Notes: generated from the letters alone by a model not told the origin. Counted from the first letter of the stretch, positions 17,052 through 24,592 are shown. The stretch is DNA of 44,484 nt from CAYXXZ01 sp964469165 (GCA_964469165.1 CAYXXZ010000013.1:1-44484), one strand, 5' to 3'. Numbers and translations are program-made.

Positions 17052-18386
17052 TCAGGTCATTTCCTTGACCTTTATCCGCCAAGTGAAATAGGCCGCAATG
17101 ACGATGGTGATGACGAACCATGCCAGCACGTCGGCCGAATTCATGCCCATGCCGATCATGACGCCAGCCAGCGCGGGACTGATGATGGCGCCGGCGCGGC
17201 CGAGCCCGTAGCACCAGCCGATACCGGTGATCCGCACCTGGGGAGGATAGATCGCCAGGGCGATGGAATAGAGATTGGCGAAGGCGCCGTGGACCATCAT
17301 GCCCACCAGGAATGAAACGGCCCATACCAGTGGCACGGTGTACTCACCGGACTGGCGCAGCACCAGGCTCAGGATGAGCGTCAGCACGGTGCCGATGGCG
17401 AATGCGATGGCGATCAGATAATTCAGGCTCGTACGTTTGGACAGCCAGCCGATGCTCATGGCGCCGATGATCGACCCGAAGGTGAGGATCACCACGGCAT
17501 GGATGCTCTGCTCCTCGGGAATACCGGAATCGACAAAGATCTTGGGCATCCAGTTGGTCATGAAGTACATGCCCGCAAAGCCCATCCCGAAGGCGCCCCA
17601 GGCGAACAGTGTCATCTTGCGCCGGCTGGGCGTCAGCAACGATTTCACGCTGGCGGATTCCCTCACCCCCGACTGGGCAAATTGCGGCAGCTCAGCAAGC
17701 GTGTTGTGACCAATGTATTTGAGGGTGCGATTGACTCTTGCCAGTGCGTCGCTGCCACGGGTCACCACATGCTGAAGCGATTCGGGTACCACCAGATAAA
17801 ACAGCACGCCGGTCGCGGCAATGACGATACCGGTGTAGTAATACAGCGTACGCCAACCGAATTCGGGGATGGCCCACGCGGAAATCATGCCACCCAGCAC
17901 CGACCCCACCGACGTGCCCGACACCATGATCGACAAGATGAAATTGCGATGGTTCTGCGGACTGAACTCTCCCCCCATGGCCGGCAGCACCGCCATCAGC
18001 GCGCCCATTCCCAGGCCGGCGATGAAGCGCAGCGCGATCAATTCGCTCACCGAACCGGAATAGTAGACCGCCGTGGTCGCGATTCCGGTAACCACCAGCG
18101 CGGCACTGACCAGCGTGCGGCGACCATACAGGTCGGCGATGGAAGACAGGAACATGGCGCCGATGGTCATCCCCACCAGCCCCGAACTGAACACGATTCC
18201 CAGCTGCTCCGGGCTTACGGCCCATTCGCGGGCGATGCCCGGCGCCGTAAACGAAATGATGACGATATCGAAACCATCGAGCATCATGCCGAAGAAACAC
18301 AGAAAAATGATGCAGAATTGAACGAATGTGATTTTACTGGTGTGCAGGACTTCCTGGCCGCCCTGGGATGCTTGTGTATTCGCCAT
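17052..18386 (-). CDS. MFS transporter, aromatic acid:H+ symporter type
   Basis: A 444-residue inner-membrane transporter with 12 predicted TM helices. The first helix carries MMLDGFDIVIISF, the acidic motif of the AAHS family (PcaK, BenK, MhpT), and the loop 2-3 motif is SIADLYGRRTL. The C-terminus is basic (TWRIKVKEMT). ATG 18386 has AAGGTGG close upstream. First gene of a three-gene leftward operon and divergent from a TetR gene, a common layout for a ligand-induced uptake system. Substrate probably an aromatic or related organic acid (inference). Confidence 0.88.
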   Translation of the reverse strand: MANTQASQGGQEVLHTSKITFVQFCIIFLCFFGMMLDGFDIVIISFTAPGIAREWAVSPEQLGIVFSSGLVGMTIGAMFLSSIADLYGRRTLVSAALVVTGIATTAVYYSGSVSELIALRFIAGLGMGALMAVLPAMGGEFSPQNHRNFILSIMVSGTSVGSVLGGMISAWAIPEFGWRTLYYYTGIVIAATGVLFYLVVPESLQHVVTRGSDALARVNRTLKYIGHNTLAELPQFAQSGVRESASVKSLLTPSRRKMTLFAWGAFGMGFAGMYFMTNWMPKIFVDSGIPEEQSIHAVVILTFGSIIGAMSIGWLSKRTSLNYLIAIAFAIGTVLTLILSLVLRQSGEYTVPLVWAVSFLVGMMVHGAFANLYSIALAIYPPQVRITGIGWCYGLGRAGAIISPALAGVMIGMGMNSADVLAWFVITIVIAAYFTWRIKVKEMT

Positions 18387-18811
18387 ACCACCTTACTTCT
18401 ATATGTTTTTTGGCGCCCGATATGATATCGCGCAATGTTCCCTTCCCCTCGGATGCAACCCTGCCAGCATCACAACCCCAGGACCTTCAGCTCTGACACC
18501 GATTTTTTTCTCGCAAAGCGCGATCGCCCCCCCCCCTGCATTCGATGACGAATGCCCTGTCCAACAGAAAGGGGTTGTTGCGTCGTCGCAGAAGAAAACC
18601 AGAGTCTGTCGTCAGACAGTTGTAACCTGCTATGAGTTCCAGTCTCTACAAAATGGCAATGAGGGTCAAGAAAATATGCCCTCTCCGGCAACAGATGCGT
18701 CATCCCGTTATTCTTCCGACGGCTGCGCAACACCCATTTACCAGCGATAACCAACGCCGTAATATAACAACGTTTTTATCTGATTCAGCTTGCTGAAGAG
18801 AGAGGCAGCTC
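18387..18811. promoter_or_regulatory. Divergent promoter region between MFS operon and tetR
   Basis: A 425-base stretch without a convincing gene. It holds a palindrome CTGTC-GTCA-GACAG (18606-18619) that could be a TetR operator, poly-C and AT-rich parts (18520-18535 and 18760-18785), and the ribosome-binding site AGAGAGG before the tetR start. No other structure was seen. Confidence 0.35.
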
Positions 18812-19465
18812 ATGCCAGAAGCACTTACGGAACAGAAAGTTACGGAGTTTCGCCAGAAGGTGTGTGAAGTGGCTCTGCGCCAGTTCAGCGAGCTTGGCAC
18901 CGAGCGCGTTTCCATGCGCAGTCTGGCGCGCGCAATGGGGTACAGCGCCACGGCGCTTTACAGCTACTACAAGAACAAGGATGACATTCTCGCCGCAGTG
19001 CGCACCATCCACGTCGACAAGCTGGCGACAGATCTGGAACAGGCCCTGAGCAACGCAACGCCCGAAGAGCAGAGCCGGGCCTTTATCGGCGCCTATGTGG
19101 CATTCGTCAGCGCCGAGCCCACCGCCTGTAAACTCGCCTTTGCCCTCGAACAGCCCGCCCCCACTGACTACCCTGCCCTCGCCGGCGCCCTGTCGCGCCT
19201 CGATCGCACGTTCACCCGCCTCAGCCAGGCAGTTTCCGGCACTCCGCTGTCACAACCCCAGGCCGAGCAACAGGGCCAACTGTTATGGGCGGCCTTTCAT
19301 GGCGTCATGGCCTTGCACCTGGCAGGTATCGCCACCAGATCGCAGAAAGAAGCCCACAGCCTTCACAGCCAACTTCTGGAATCGTTGAGCAAGATGACGG
19401 AATCCGGCCAGGAAGCCGCGGAAAGTGCGAAAAAGCGGGTTGAACAGATGGCGCTGGATCTTTAA
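18812..19465 (+). CDS. TetR/AcrR family transcriptional regulator
   Basis: A 217-residue regulator. The N-terminal helix-turn-helix is about residues 10-60 (VCEVALRQFSELGTERVSM, LARAMGYSATALYSYYKNKD), followed by an all-helical ligand-binding domain. AGAGAGG lies seven bases before ATG 18812. It is divergent from the MFS-DUF7064-PEP-utiliser operon and probably represses it until its ligand binds. The C-terminal tail is rich in E, S and K and may be flexible. Confidence 0.9.
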   Translation: MPEALTEQKVTEFRQKVCEVALRQFSELGTERVSMRSLARAMGYSATALYSYYKNKDDILAAVRTIHVDKLATDLEQALSNATPEEQSRAFIGAYVAFVSAEPTACKLAFALEQPAPTDYPALAGALSRLDRTFTRLSQAVSGTPLSQPQAEQQGQLLWAAFHGVMALHLAGIATRSQKEAHSLHSQLLESLSKMTESGQEAAESAKKRVEQMALDL

Positions 19466-19472
19466 TGTTTGG

Positions 19473-19646
19473 TGTCTGACGCTGGATGTCTGACGTCTGA
19501 CGCTCACGACAAACCGATCGGCAATATCTCGCTTCGACTGAGCCAGAACTCCTCCTTGTACAAACAGGGTTTCTTTCGCCACCTTTCTGCACGCAGCCTG
19601 AGCGCACCGATCAAAGCGTCAGACGTCAGACATCCAGCGTCAGACA
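19473..19646. repeat. 32-bp inverted repeat made of GTCTGACG units
   Basis: Perfect 32-bp arms at 19473-19504 and 19615-19646 enclose 110 bases. Each arm contains three GTCTGAC words. The element fills the whole space between convergent tetR and the STAS gene and could form a long hairpin acting as a bidirectional terminator, or be a small non-autonomous element. Confidence 0.75.
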
Positions 19647-19653
19647 TCTCTTC

Positions 19654-20139
19654 TCACTCCAACGATTCCAGGCTGGTAATCAGGTCAAAGAATTCCGATG
19701 TCAGGCTGGGGTTGAGTTTGACCAGCAGTTTGTGCGCCTCCAGGACGTGCTGGCGCAGGGTTTCCTCGTCGAGTTCGGCGGGGATGACTTCCGTGGGCGA
19801 CAGGTTGGGGCTGCCGGAGATGCCGACGATGTCGAACAACTCTGCAATGTCCATGGCGTCGAACATGCGCAGGATGTCGCGACTGACACACAGCAGGCGG
19901 GTACGGATCAGGAAGCGCTCCTGGGTGTAGATGGCGAGCTTGGCGAGCAGGCCGAGCGTGGTGCTGTCGATACCCTCCGCGTCGAGCAGATCCACATAGA
20001 CTTCCCTGGCCTCGTCGCCCGAGAAAATTTTTTCGATGTAGTCCGAAATCGAAGCACAGAGGGTGACGCGAATATCACCGCCCAGCTTGAGCAGATAGAC
20101 GCCCTTTTCCTCGGCAACGAGGATCCGCCCTTCAGTCAC
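19654..20139 (-). CDS. STAS-domain anti-sigma factor antagonist (RssC/HsbA-like)
   Basis: A 161-residue protein with a STAS domain (about residues 1-105) and a helical tail. The phosphorylatable position is probably S59 or T60 in DAEGIDSTTLGLL, where the family has a DSSG-like motif. Its ATG overlaps the stop of the PP2C gene by 4 bases, so the phosphatase and its likely substrate are translationally coupled. In Pseudomonas a response-regulator phosphatase and a STAS protein form a similar pair near vacJ/mlaA. Likely part of a partner-switching pathway that acts on a sigma factor or anti-sigma factor (inference). Confidence 0.85.
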   Translation of the reverse strand: MTEGRILVAEEKGVYLLKLGGDIRVTLCASISDYIEKIFSGDEAREVYVDLLDAEGIDSTTLGLLAKLAIYTQERFLIRTRLLCVSRDILRMFDAMDIAELFDIVGISGSPNLSPTEVIPAELDEETLRQHVLEAHKLLVKLNPSLTSEFFDLITSLESLE

Positions 20140-21317
20140 ATGTTACTCCCGCGGCAGATGGTGAGAATGGATACGTCGTCCGCAGCCTCTGCCACCTTGT
20201 CCAGGGCGAGGGCGCGACACATGGCCTGATGGTTCGGCGGCACCGCTGCCAGTGTCTCGAGCAGATAGCGCTCCTGGGCATGGAGCCCCTTGACGGGCAA
20301 GGTTTCCAGCAAGCCGTCGGAAACCATCACGAGCCGGAAGCTGTCCGGCAACAGCATTTCTTCGACGGGCCAGGTAGCGTCCTCGAAAAGCCCGATGATC
20401 TTGCCCTTGCCGGGCAGGAAGCGGGCTTCATTCTCGGTGATGAACAGCGGCATGGGAACCTGCGCCGCCACGGAATAGCGCATCACGCTGGTTTCCATAT
20501 CGATCGAGCCGGCGCACATGGCAACCTGCTTTTCAAGCCCGGTGGCCATCACCTGGCGATTGACGTGCTCGATGAAGCCATCGGGCGCACGCGCCAGCGC
20601 TTTGACGTCGTTGCTGATCATGTGGCGGCGCAGAATACGCTTGAGGATGAAGCGCAGCAGAATGGTGACAAAAGCCGACGACGCACCGTGACCGGAGACA
20701 TCGGCAATGTAGAACAGGATATAGCGATCGAATACCAGATTGTAGGCAACGAAGTCGCCGGACAGATACAGCGACGGAATGATCTTGTGATCGACCACGT
20801 AATCGTTGAACACCAGCGGCTCGAGCGGCAACAGGTTTTTCTGCACCTGACGCCCGGCAATCTGATCCATTTTCAGAATATCGAGACTTTCGCGCAGCTC
20901 CTGGTTGATCTTCTCCAGGCGGCTGCTGTAGGAGTCGTTTTCCTGATAGAGGGCGCGGTGACGGGCAACCCGCTCGACGGCCTCCACCAGCTCCGGTCCC
21001 TCGAAGGGCTGCAGCAGAATATCACCCACGCCCAGGCGCACCAGTTCGATCAGTTCCTGCGGTGATGCCTGCGGCAACACCGGCAGAAACGCTGCGGCAT
21101 CACGTTCCGAGCATCTCACCAGCAGCGACGCAATATCCTTCTTGCCACCTGAAAGCACAACGATAATGACTTGATAATCCTCGCAAAGATCCAGCGCGCC
21201 CGCCTGGGTCGAGGCCAGATACTCCATTTCCCAGCCGGCTTCCTCGAGATGCCTGGACCAGATCGAGGCTTGCTCTGGGCTCGCGCCCAGCACCAGACCC
21301 TTGAGTTCGTATTTCAC
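20136..21317 (-). CDS. Response regulator-like PP2C (SpoIIE) phosphatase, RssB-like
   Basis: A 393-residue protein: N-terminal receiver-like domain (1-120), a coiled-coil linker (about 125-150) and a PP2C/SpoIIE serine phosphatase domain (about 175-390). The metal-binding motifs SGDF (186-189), ADVSGHG (205-211), VSDGLLE and DDVSIL are present, so the phosphatase looks active. The receiver is degenerate: the phospho-acceptor position reads IIVVLSGG with no Asp, and the switch lysine is Gln in LLQPF. Likely dephosphorylates the STAS protein encoded next to it. Similar to Pseudomonas RssB/HsbR proteins, but those usually keep the Asp. Confidence 0.86.
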   Translation of the reverse strand: MKYELKGLVLGASPEQASIWSRHLEEAGWEMEYLASTQAGALDLCEDYQVIIVVLSGGKKDIASLLVRCSERDAAAFLPVLPQASPQELIELVRLGVGDILLQPFEGPELVEAVERVARHRALYQENDSYSSRLEKINQELRESLDILKMDQIAGRQVQKNLLPLEPLVFNDYVVDHKIIPSLYLSGDFVAYNLVFDRYILFYIADVSGHGASSAFVTILLRFILKRILRRHMISNDVKALARAPDGFIEHVNRQVMATGLEKQVAMCAGSIDMETSVMRYSVAAQVPMPLFITENEARFLPGKGKIIGLFEDATWPVEEMLLPDSFRLVMVSDGLLETLPVKGLHAQERYLLETLAAVPPNHQAMCRALALDKVAEAADDVSILTICRGSNM

Positions 21318-21369
21318 GGTTGTGCCTCGAAATGAGAGGGCTCAGATGAGCACATGGCTCGCGGCTTCC

Positions 21370-22101
21370 TCAGTAGTCATCCGGATCATCGTAGTCGTCA
21401 AAGTCACCGAAGTCGTCGTCCAGTTCGCCATCGCTGACGAGATAGGCTCTGCGTTGCAAATAAACATCACGGATGAAGACGTATTTGTCACCGCTGACCA
21501 GCTTCTCTGCATCGAGCAATTCGGCCCGACCAGACACCACATCGACACCATAGGTGGTGTTGCGGGTTGGCACATGGTCGATGGTATTGATGGGATTGGC
21601 GTAGCCGTCCACCAGGCGCGCCGGAGCATCACGCAGGGTGCTCGGCCCCAGGAACGGCAGCACCAGATACGGACCTGAATTCACGCCCCAGGCACCGAGC
21701 GTCTGCCCGAAATCCTCCCGTTCATTTTTGTACAAGCCGAACTCGGTGGCAACATCGAAGAACCCCAGCACACCCACCGTGCTGTTGATGAGGAAGCGAC
21801 CGCTATCGTGGCCCGCCTGACGGAATTTTCCCTGCAGCAAACTGTTGCCGACGCTGACGATTTCGCCCAGGTTGGCGAACATGCGACCTATGCCCCGCTC
21901 CACGGGATCGGGTGTCACCGCCTTGTAGCCCTTGGTCACTGGCCTGAGCACATAGGCATCCGCCTTGTCGTTGAAGGTGAACATGGCACGGTTGAAACCC
22001 TCCCAGGGATCCTGGGGGTTCTGCTCGCCGAGAACAGGCAGGCATGTCAGGCAGAGCAGCACCGGCGGCAGCAGCGAACGGCGAACAAGGTCTCCAAACA
22101 T
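21370..22101 (-). CDS. mlaA: MlaA/VacJ, outer-membrane lipid asymmetry protein
   Basis: A 243-residue protein from ATG 22101. MlaA extracts misplaced phospholipids from the outer leaflet and passes them to MlaC. Family motifs present are DPWEGFNRAMFTFNDKADAY, PVTKGYKAVTPDPVERGIGR, GRFLINSTVGVLGFFDVA and GPYLVLPFLGPSTLRDA. The N-terminus is a signal peptide (about residues 1-25), but no canonical lipobox Cys is seen, unlike E. coli MlaA. The C-terminus is strongly acidic (DDDFGDFDDYDDPDDY). It is upstream of the PP2C-STAS pair, as in Pseudomonas. Confidence 0.94.
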   Translation of the reverse strand: MFGDLVRRSLLPPVLLCLTCLPVLGEQNPQDPWEGFNRAMFTFNDKADAYVLRPVTKGYKAVTPDPVERGIGRMFANLGEIVSVGNSLLQGKFRQAGHDSGRFLINSTVGVLGFFDVATEFGLYKNEREDFGQTLGAWGVNSGPYLVLPFLGPSTLRDAPARLVDGYANPINTIDHVPTRNTTYGVDVVSGRAELLDAEKLVSGDKYVFIRDVYLQRRAYLVSDGELDDDFGDFDDYDDPDDY

Positions 22102-22205
22102 TGTTATTCCATGGGGACGGCCAGATTTAACGCGGTATTGTAGCCAAGTCTCGAAGCAGATGGTACTGAAAGCCCTATCCAATGAGGCATGAGCCTATAG
22201 TGTTC

Positions 22206-22310
22206 GGATACCTGGGAGCCACATACCCAGAAGTTCCTTTCGGCCCTCTAGATTGACGCCCAAGGCCAGGTAGGCGGCCTTGTTCGCACCGGTGAATGCC
22301 GTCGCGGGGG
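22206..22310 (-). mobile_element. IS256-family transposase fragment
   Basis: On the minus strand bases 22287-22216 encode ANKAAYLALGVNLEGRKELL followed by GMWL, the core pattern of IS256-family transposases. No start, catalytic triad or ends remain. The scrap abuts the truncated end of an Rhs core fragment. Confidence 0.75.
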
Positions 22311-22760
22311 TCAAGTAAGGTTTCGGCGAAGCCCTTGATGCTGTCGCTGCGCGCTATGAGGTTGCCGACCTTGTCGAAGGTGAAGGTCAGGTTCTGGCGG
22401 TTGTTGAGGGGTGTGTTGCCCGTTTGCACACTTTGCAGGTAACCCGTCTGCGCCTGGTACACCCGCGTGCTGGTGAGGCCGTTGCCGTGGGTTTCGCCGG
22501 TGATGTTGCCGCGTGCGTCCATGGCCGTGGCGCGGTAGCACAGCGCGCTGCTGGCGTTGTTCTTGATCTCGTCCAGATAGCCTTGCGCGTTGTAGCTGTG
22601 TTTCACCGCCAGGCGGTGGCCGGGGCCGGGGTACGTCAGCACGTCGAGGCGGTTCTTATTGTCCCAGGTGCTGCTGGTGACGTAGCTGGCGCCGGCGATC
22701 TGTTCCGTGGCCTGGGTGTTGCGCCCGACACTGTCGTATACCAGCGTCTTGCTGCAGCTA
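22311..22760 (-). pseudogene. Rhs core fragment 1
   Basis: Encodes about 140 residues of the YD-repeat core, from TLVYDSVGRNTQATEQ through GYLDEIKNNASSAL and NLTFTFDKVGNL to SIKGFAET, matching the main Rhs gene near 29430-29875 with scattered substitutions. The 5' edge joins an R1 repeat at AGCTGCAGC. The 3' edge runs into the IS256 scrap. No start or tip, so a dead fragment. Confidence 0.85.
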
Positions 22761-22797
22761 AAGCTGGTTATTTTTTAATTTCTCCGCCCCCTTTTGC
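22761..22797 (-). repeat. R1 repeat, copy a (variant)
   Basis: On the minus strand a version of AAAAGGGGACGGAGGGATTA followed by AAAAAATAACCAGC, with differences in the G-rich part. It marks the 5' edge of Rhs fragment 1. Confidence 0.75.
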
Positions 22798-22800
22798 CGG

Positions 22801-22853
22801 GTCAGCATCTGGCTGACGCCTTAGTAGTCCACGTCCGCGTGGTTGTGTAGAAT
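22801..22853 (+). promoter_or_regulatory. Putative promoter and operator of the toxin-antitoxin pair
   Basis: Two palindromes, GTCAGC-ATCTG-GCTGAC (22801-22817) and CCACG-TCCG-CGTGG (22829-22842), lie just before a good -10-like TAGAAT (22848-22853). The second palindrome would overlap the promoter spacer, which suits autoregulation by the antitoxin. Inferred only. Confidence 0.35.
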
Positions 22854-22906
22854 AAACCTGTATTGCTGCTTGGTTTCGCACAAATGAACGCCCAAGGAGG
22901 AATCCT

Positions 22907-23107
22907 ATGCAACCGCAGGTACAAGACGTACTGAAAAAACTGGAACATCTCTCCCCCGACCGTCTGGCCGAGGTGGAAGATTTTATTGACTTTTTGCAAC
23001 AGCGTGATCGGAACCGGTTTTTGCGCCAGGATTACGCACGCGCTTCCGAAGCCGCTTTCGCCAAAGCCTGGGATAACGACGAAGATGCCATCTACGACAA
23101 CCTATAA
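22907..23107 (+). CDS. Type II antitoxin (DUF2281-like)
   Basis: A 66-residue acidic protein beginning MQPQVQDVLKKLEHLSPDRL, followed by AEVEDFIDFLQQRD, a pattern of DUF2281-type antitoxins, with an acidic C-terminal end (WDNDEDAIYDNL) likely to wrap the toxin. AAGGAGGA lies six bases before the ATG, the best ribosome-binding site of the region. The toxin start lies inside its last codons. Intact. Confidence 0.8.
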   Translation: MQPQVQDVLKKLEHLSPDRLAEVEDFIDFLQQRDRNRFLRQDYARASEAAFAKAWDNDEDAIYDNL

Positions 23108-23435
23108 TTTCGGTGATGTCGTACTAGTGGGCTTTCCGTTCACCAATCTGCAAACCACCAAGAAACGTCCCGCAGTCATCATCAGCAGCCTGGGCTACCA
23201 ACAGAATCGGCCCGATGTGATCCTGATGGCGATCACCAGTCAGATCCGAAAGCCCCTCGCCATGGGTGAGGTGATACTGCAAGACTGGCAAGCAGCCGGG
23301 CTACCTAAACCTTCAGTATTCAAACCCTTGATCGCCACCCTGGAACAAAATCAGGTCATCAGGATAATGGGACAGCTATCGGACACAGACAAGGAACTCT
23401 TAGCAAAGGTGATTCAAAGCATCCTCGGCATGTGA
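23085..23435 (+). CDS. MazF/PemK-family endoribonuclease toxin
   Basis: A 116-residue protein from ATG 23085, overlapping the antitoxin by 23 bases in another frame. MazF hallmarks are NFGDVVLVGFPFTNLQ, TKKRPAVIIS and VFKPLIATLEQNQVIRIMG. The family cleaves RNA, and coupling to the upstream antitoxin is the standard arrangement. Base composition (about half GC) is lower than the flanking Rhs DNA. It is the only visibly intact unit between Rhs fragments 1 and 2. Confidence 0.88.
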   Translation: MPSTTTYNFGDVVLVGFPFTNLQTTKKRPAVIISSLGYQQNRPDVILMAITSQIRKPLAMGEVILQDWQAAGLPKPSVFKPLIATLEQNQVIRIMGQLSDTDKELLAKVIQSILGM

Positions 23436-23491
23436 CAAAAAACACCAAAAACACTGAGCGTACAGGGTAGGATTTTCAAAATAAAGGAAAA

Positions 23492-23564
23492 TAAAGGGGT
23501 CGTATTGAATATTTAGTAAACGCCAAGGGTGGCTGGCCAATAAATATTCAATACGACCCCTTTA
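23492..23564. repeat. R2 hairpin element, copy 1
   Basis: Perfect 24-bp arms (23492-23515 and 23541-23564), outer end AAAGGGGTCGTATTGAAT, around a 25-base centre. Same outer style as R1. It joins the 3' edge of Rhs fragment 2. A second copy is at 24513-24584. Confidence 0.85.
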
Positions 23565-23571
23565 ATTCCCC

Positions 23572-23732
23572 CTTGACCGCCAGGCGGTTGCCGGGGCCGG
23601 GGTAGGTGAGCACGTCGAGGCGGTTCTTACTGTCCCAGCTGCTGTTGGTGACGTAGCTGGCGCCCGCGATCTGTTCCGTGGCCTGGGTGTTGCGCCCGAC
23701 ACTGTCGTACACCAGTGTCTGGCTGTAGCTAA
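23572..23732 (-). pseudogene. Rhs core fragment 2
   Basis: About 53 codons of the Rhs core from YSQTLVYDSVGRNTQATEQ to the NRLAVK segment. Flanked upstream by R1 (copy b) at the same AGCTACAGC junction as fragments 1, 3 and 4, and downstream by the R2 hairpin. Confidence 0.85.
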
Positions 23733-23767
23733 AGCTGGTTATTTTTTAATCCCTCCGTCCCCTTTTG
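23733..23767 (-). repeat. R1 repeat, copy b
   Basis: Full-match copy (minus strand AAAAGGGGACGGAGGGATTA, then AAAAAATAACCAGC). Separates a toxin-like remnant (5' side) from Rhs fragment 2 (3' side). Confidence 0.85.
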
Positions 23768-24013
23768 TCATACTAGTGGAGGCCATTTTTTACCGTTACC
23801 AAATTCACCCTCTTGTGCATTTTGAGCAGTCAAATAACTATTACCTCTCCCTGCCTGCGCCTTCCCTTCCGCCACCTGCAACCGCGCTATACCCGCCGAT
23901 ACCGCAAGCTCTCCAAACACCGACTCCGCCCCTTCAGAGCCAGCCGCCTTCGCCGCCGAATCCAGCTGGAAGATAGCTTGACCCTCCTTCGAAAAATCGA
24001 TCCCTTCCGGCAT
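23768..24013 (-). pseudogene. Open frame of 81 codons, probable toxin-tip remnant
   Basis: Encodes a hydrophilic stretch beginning MPEGIDFSKEGQAIFQLDSA and ending EGEFGNGKKWPPLV, with TGA next to R1 copy b. It lies between R1 copies c and b in the place where a tip would follow an Rhs core. No family recognised; Rhs-tip origin is inferred from position only. It could also be a piece of another captured gene. Confidence 0.45.
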
Positions 24014-24027
24014 GTTCCCCGTCCGTA

Positions 24028-24098
24028 TAAAGGGACGGAGGGATTATTTTTTAACCAATCTACAACGGGTTATTTTTTAATCCCTCCGTCCCCTTTTG
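24028..24098. repeat. R1 repeat, copy c (paired, inverted)
   Basis: Two R1 ends face each other: AAAGGGACGGAGGGATTA on the plus strand (24030-24047) and its complement (24079-24097) with a 31-base centre. This full palindrome suggests that single R1 copies are half-elements. Confidence 0.85.
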
Positions 24099-24297
24099 CC
24101 GCTGATCTCGTCCAGGTAGCCTCGCACGTTGTAGGTGTGCTTGACCGCCAGGCGGTTGCCGGGGCCGGGGTAGGTGAGCACGTCGAGGCGGTTCTTACTG
24201 TCCCAGCTGCTGTTGGTGACGTAGCTGGCGCCCGCGATCTGTTCCGTGGCCTGGGTGTTGCGCCCGACACTGTCGTACACCAGTGTCTGGCTGTAGC
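24099..24297 (-). pseudogene. Rhs core fragment 3
   Basis: About 64 codons from YSQTLVYDSVGRN to GYLDEIS, where R1 copy c interrupts the frame (GKRGRRD, stop). Upstream edge joins R1 copy d at the common AGCTACAGC junction. Near-identical to the matching part of fragment 2. Confidence 0.85.
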
Positions 24298-24337
24298 TAA
24301 AGCTGGTTATTTTTTAATCCCTCCGTCCCCTTTTGTC
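24298..24337 (-). repeat. R1 repeat, copy d
   Basis: Full-match R1 on the minus strand. It ends the truncated lipoprotein frame at 24314-24439 (its TAA is the stop) and starts the junction with Rhs fragment 3. Confidence 0.85.
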
Positions 24338-24439
24338 ATAGATAAAAATAGTTTTTTCCGCCTCTACACCATCACTATTACATGCAGAAAGCAGCGCACC
24401 CAACAGTACCATTTAAACACGCATAATTTGCCTTATCAT
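24314..24439 (-). pseudogene. Truncated lipoprotein, immunity-like, with internal stop
   Basis: The frame opens with ATG 24439, which overlaps the stop of an upstream remnant by ATGA, and reads MIRQIMRV, a TAA, then MVLLGALLSACNSDG with a clear lipobox (LLSAC). It continues to IFIYDKRGRRD, whose last five residues and TAA come from R1 copy d. A single change would remove the internal TAA. The layout (toxin end, ATGA overlap, lipoprotein) is like Rhs/CDI toxin-immunity pairs. Role inferred. Confidence 0.6.
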
Positions 24440-24510
24440 TCGTAACTTATCCTTGCCGATTCGCCCAATTCTTTCATGATTGGCGTCTCATTTCCGAGAA
24501 TATTTTTTAG
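24436..24510 (-). pseudogene. C-terminal end of a lost protein, probable toxin
   Basis: The last 24 codons read LKNILGNETPIMKELGESAR, then ISYE and a TGA. The 5' side is cut by R2 copy 2. It overlaps the next lipoprotein start by 4 bases. Too short to assign to a family. Confidence 0.45.
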
Positions 24511-24512
24511 AA

Positions 24513-24584
24513 TAAAGGGGTCGTATTGAATATTTAGCAAGCGCCAGGGCTGGCTGGTCAATAAACATTCATACGACCCCTTTA
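24513..24584. repeat. R2 hairpin element, copy 2
   Basis: Same as the element at 23492-23564 in the left arm (24513-24536). The right arm (24562-24584) has a one-base deletion and a substitution. It joins a toxin-end remnant to a plus-strand gene fragment. Confidence 0.85.
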
Positions 24585-24592
24585 ATTCCCCC

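Noticed and set aside
19469..19930. Plus-strand frame across the inverted repeat and the STAS gene end
   Set aside because: Made of repeat sequence and the antisense of the STAS gene; no ribosome-binding site.
23776..24445. Plus-strand frames over the toxin-like remnant and Rhs fragment 3
   Set aside because: Antisense to Rhs core with clear similarity on the minus strand; product is proline-rich low complexity.
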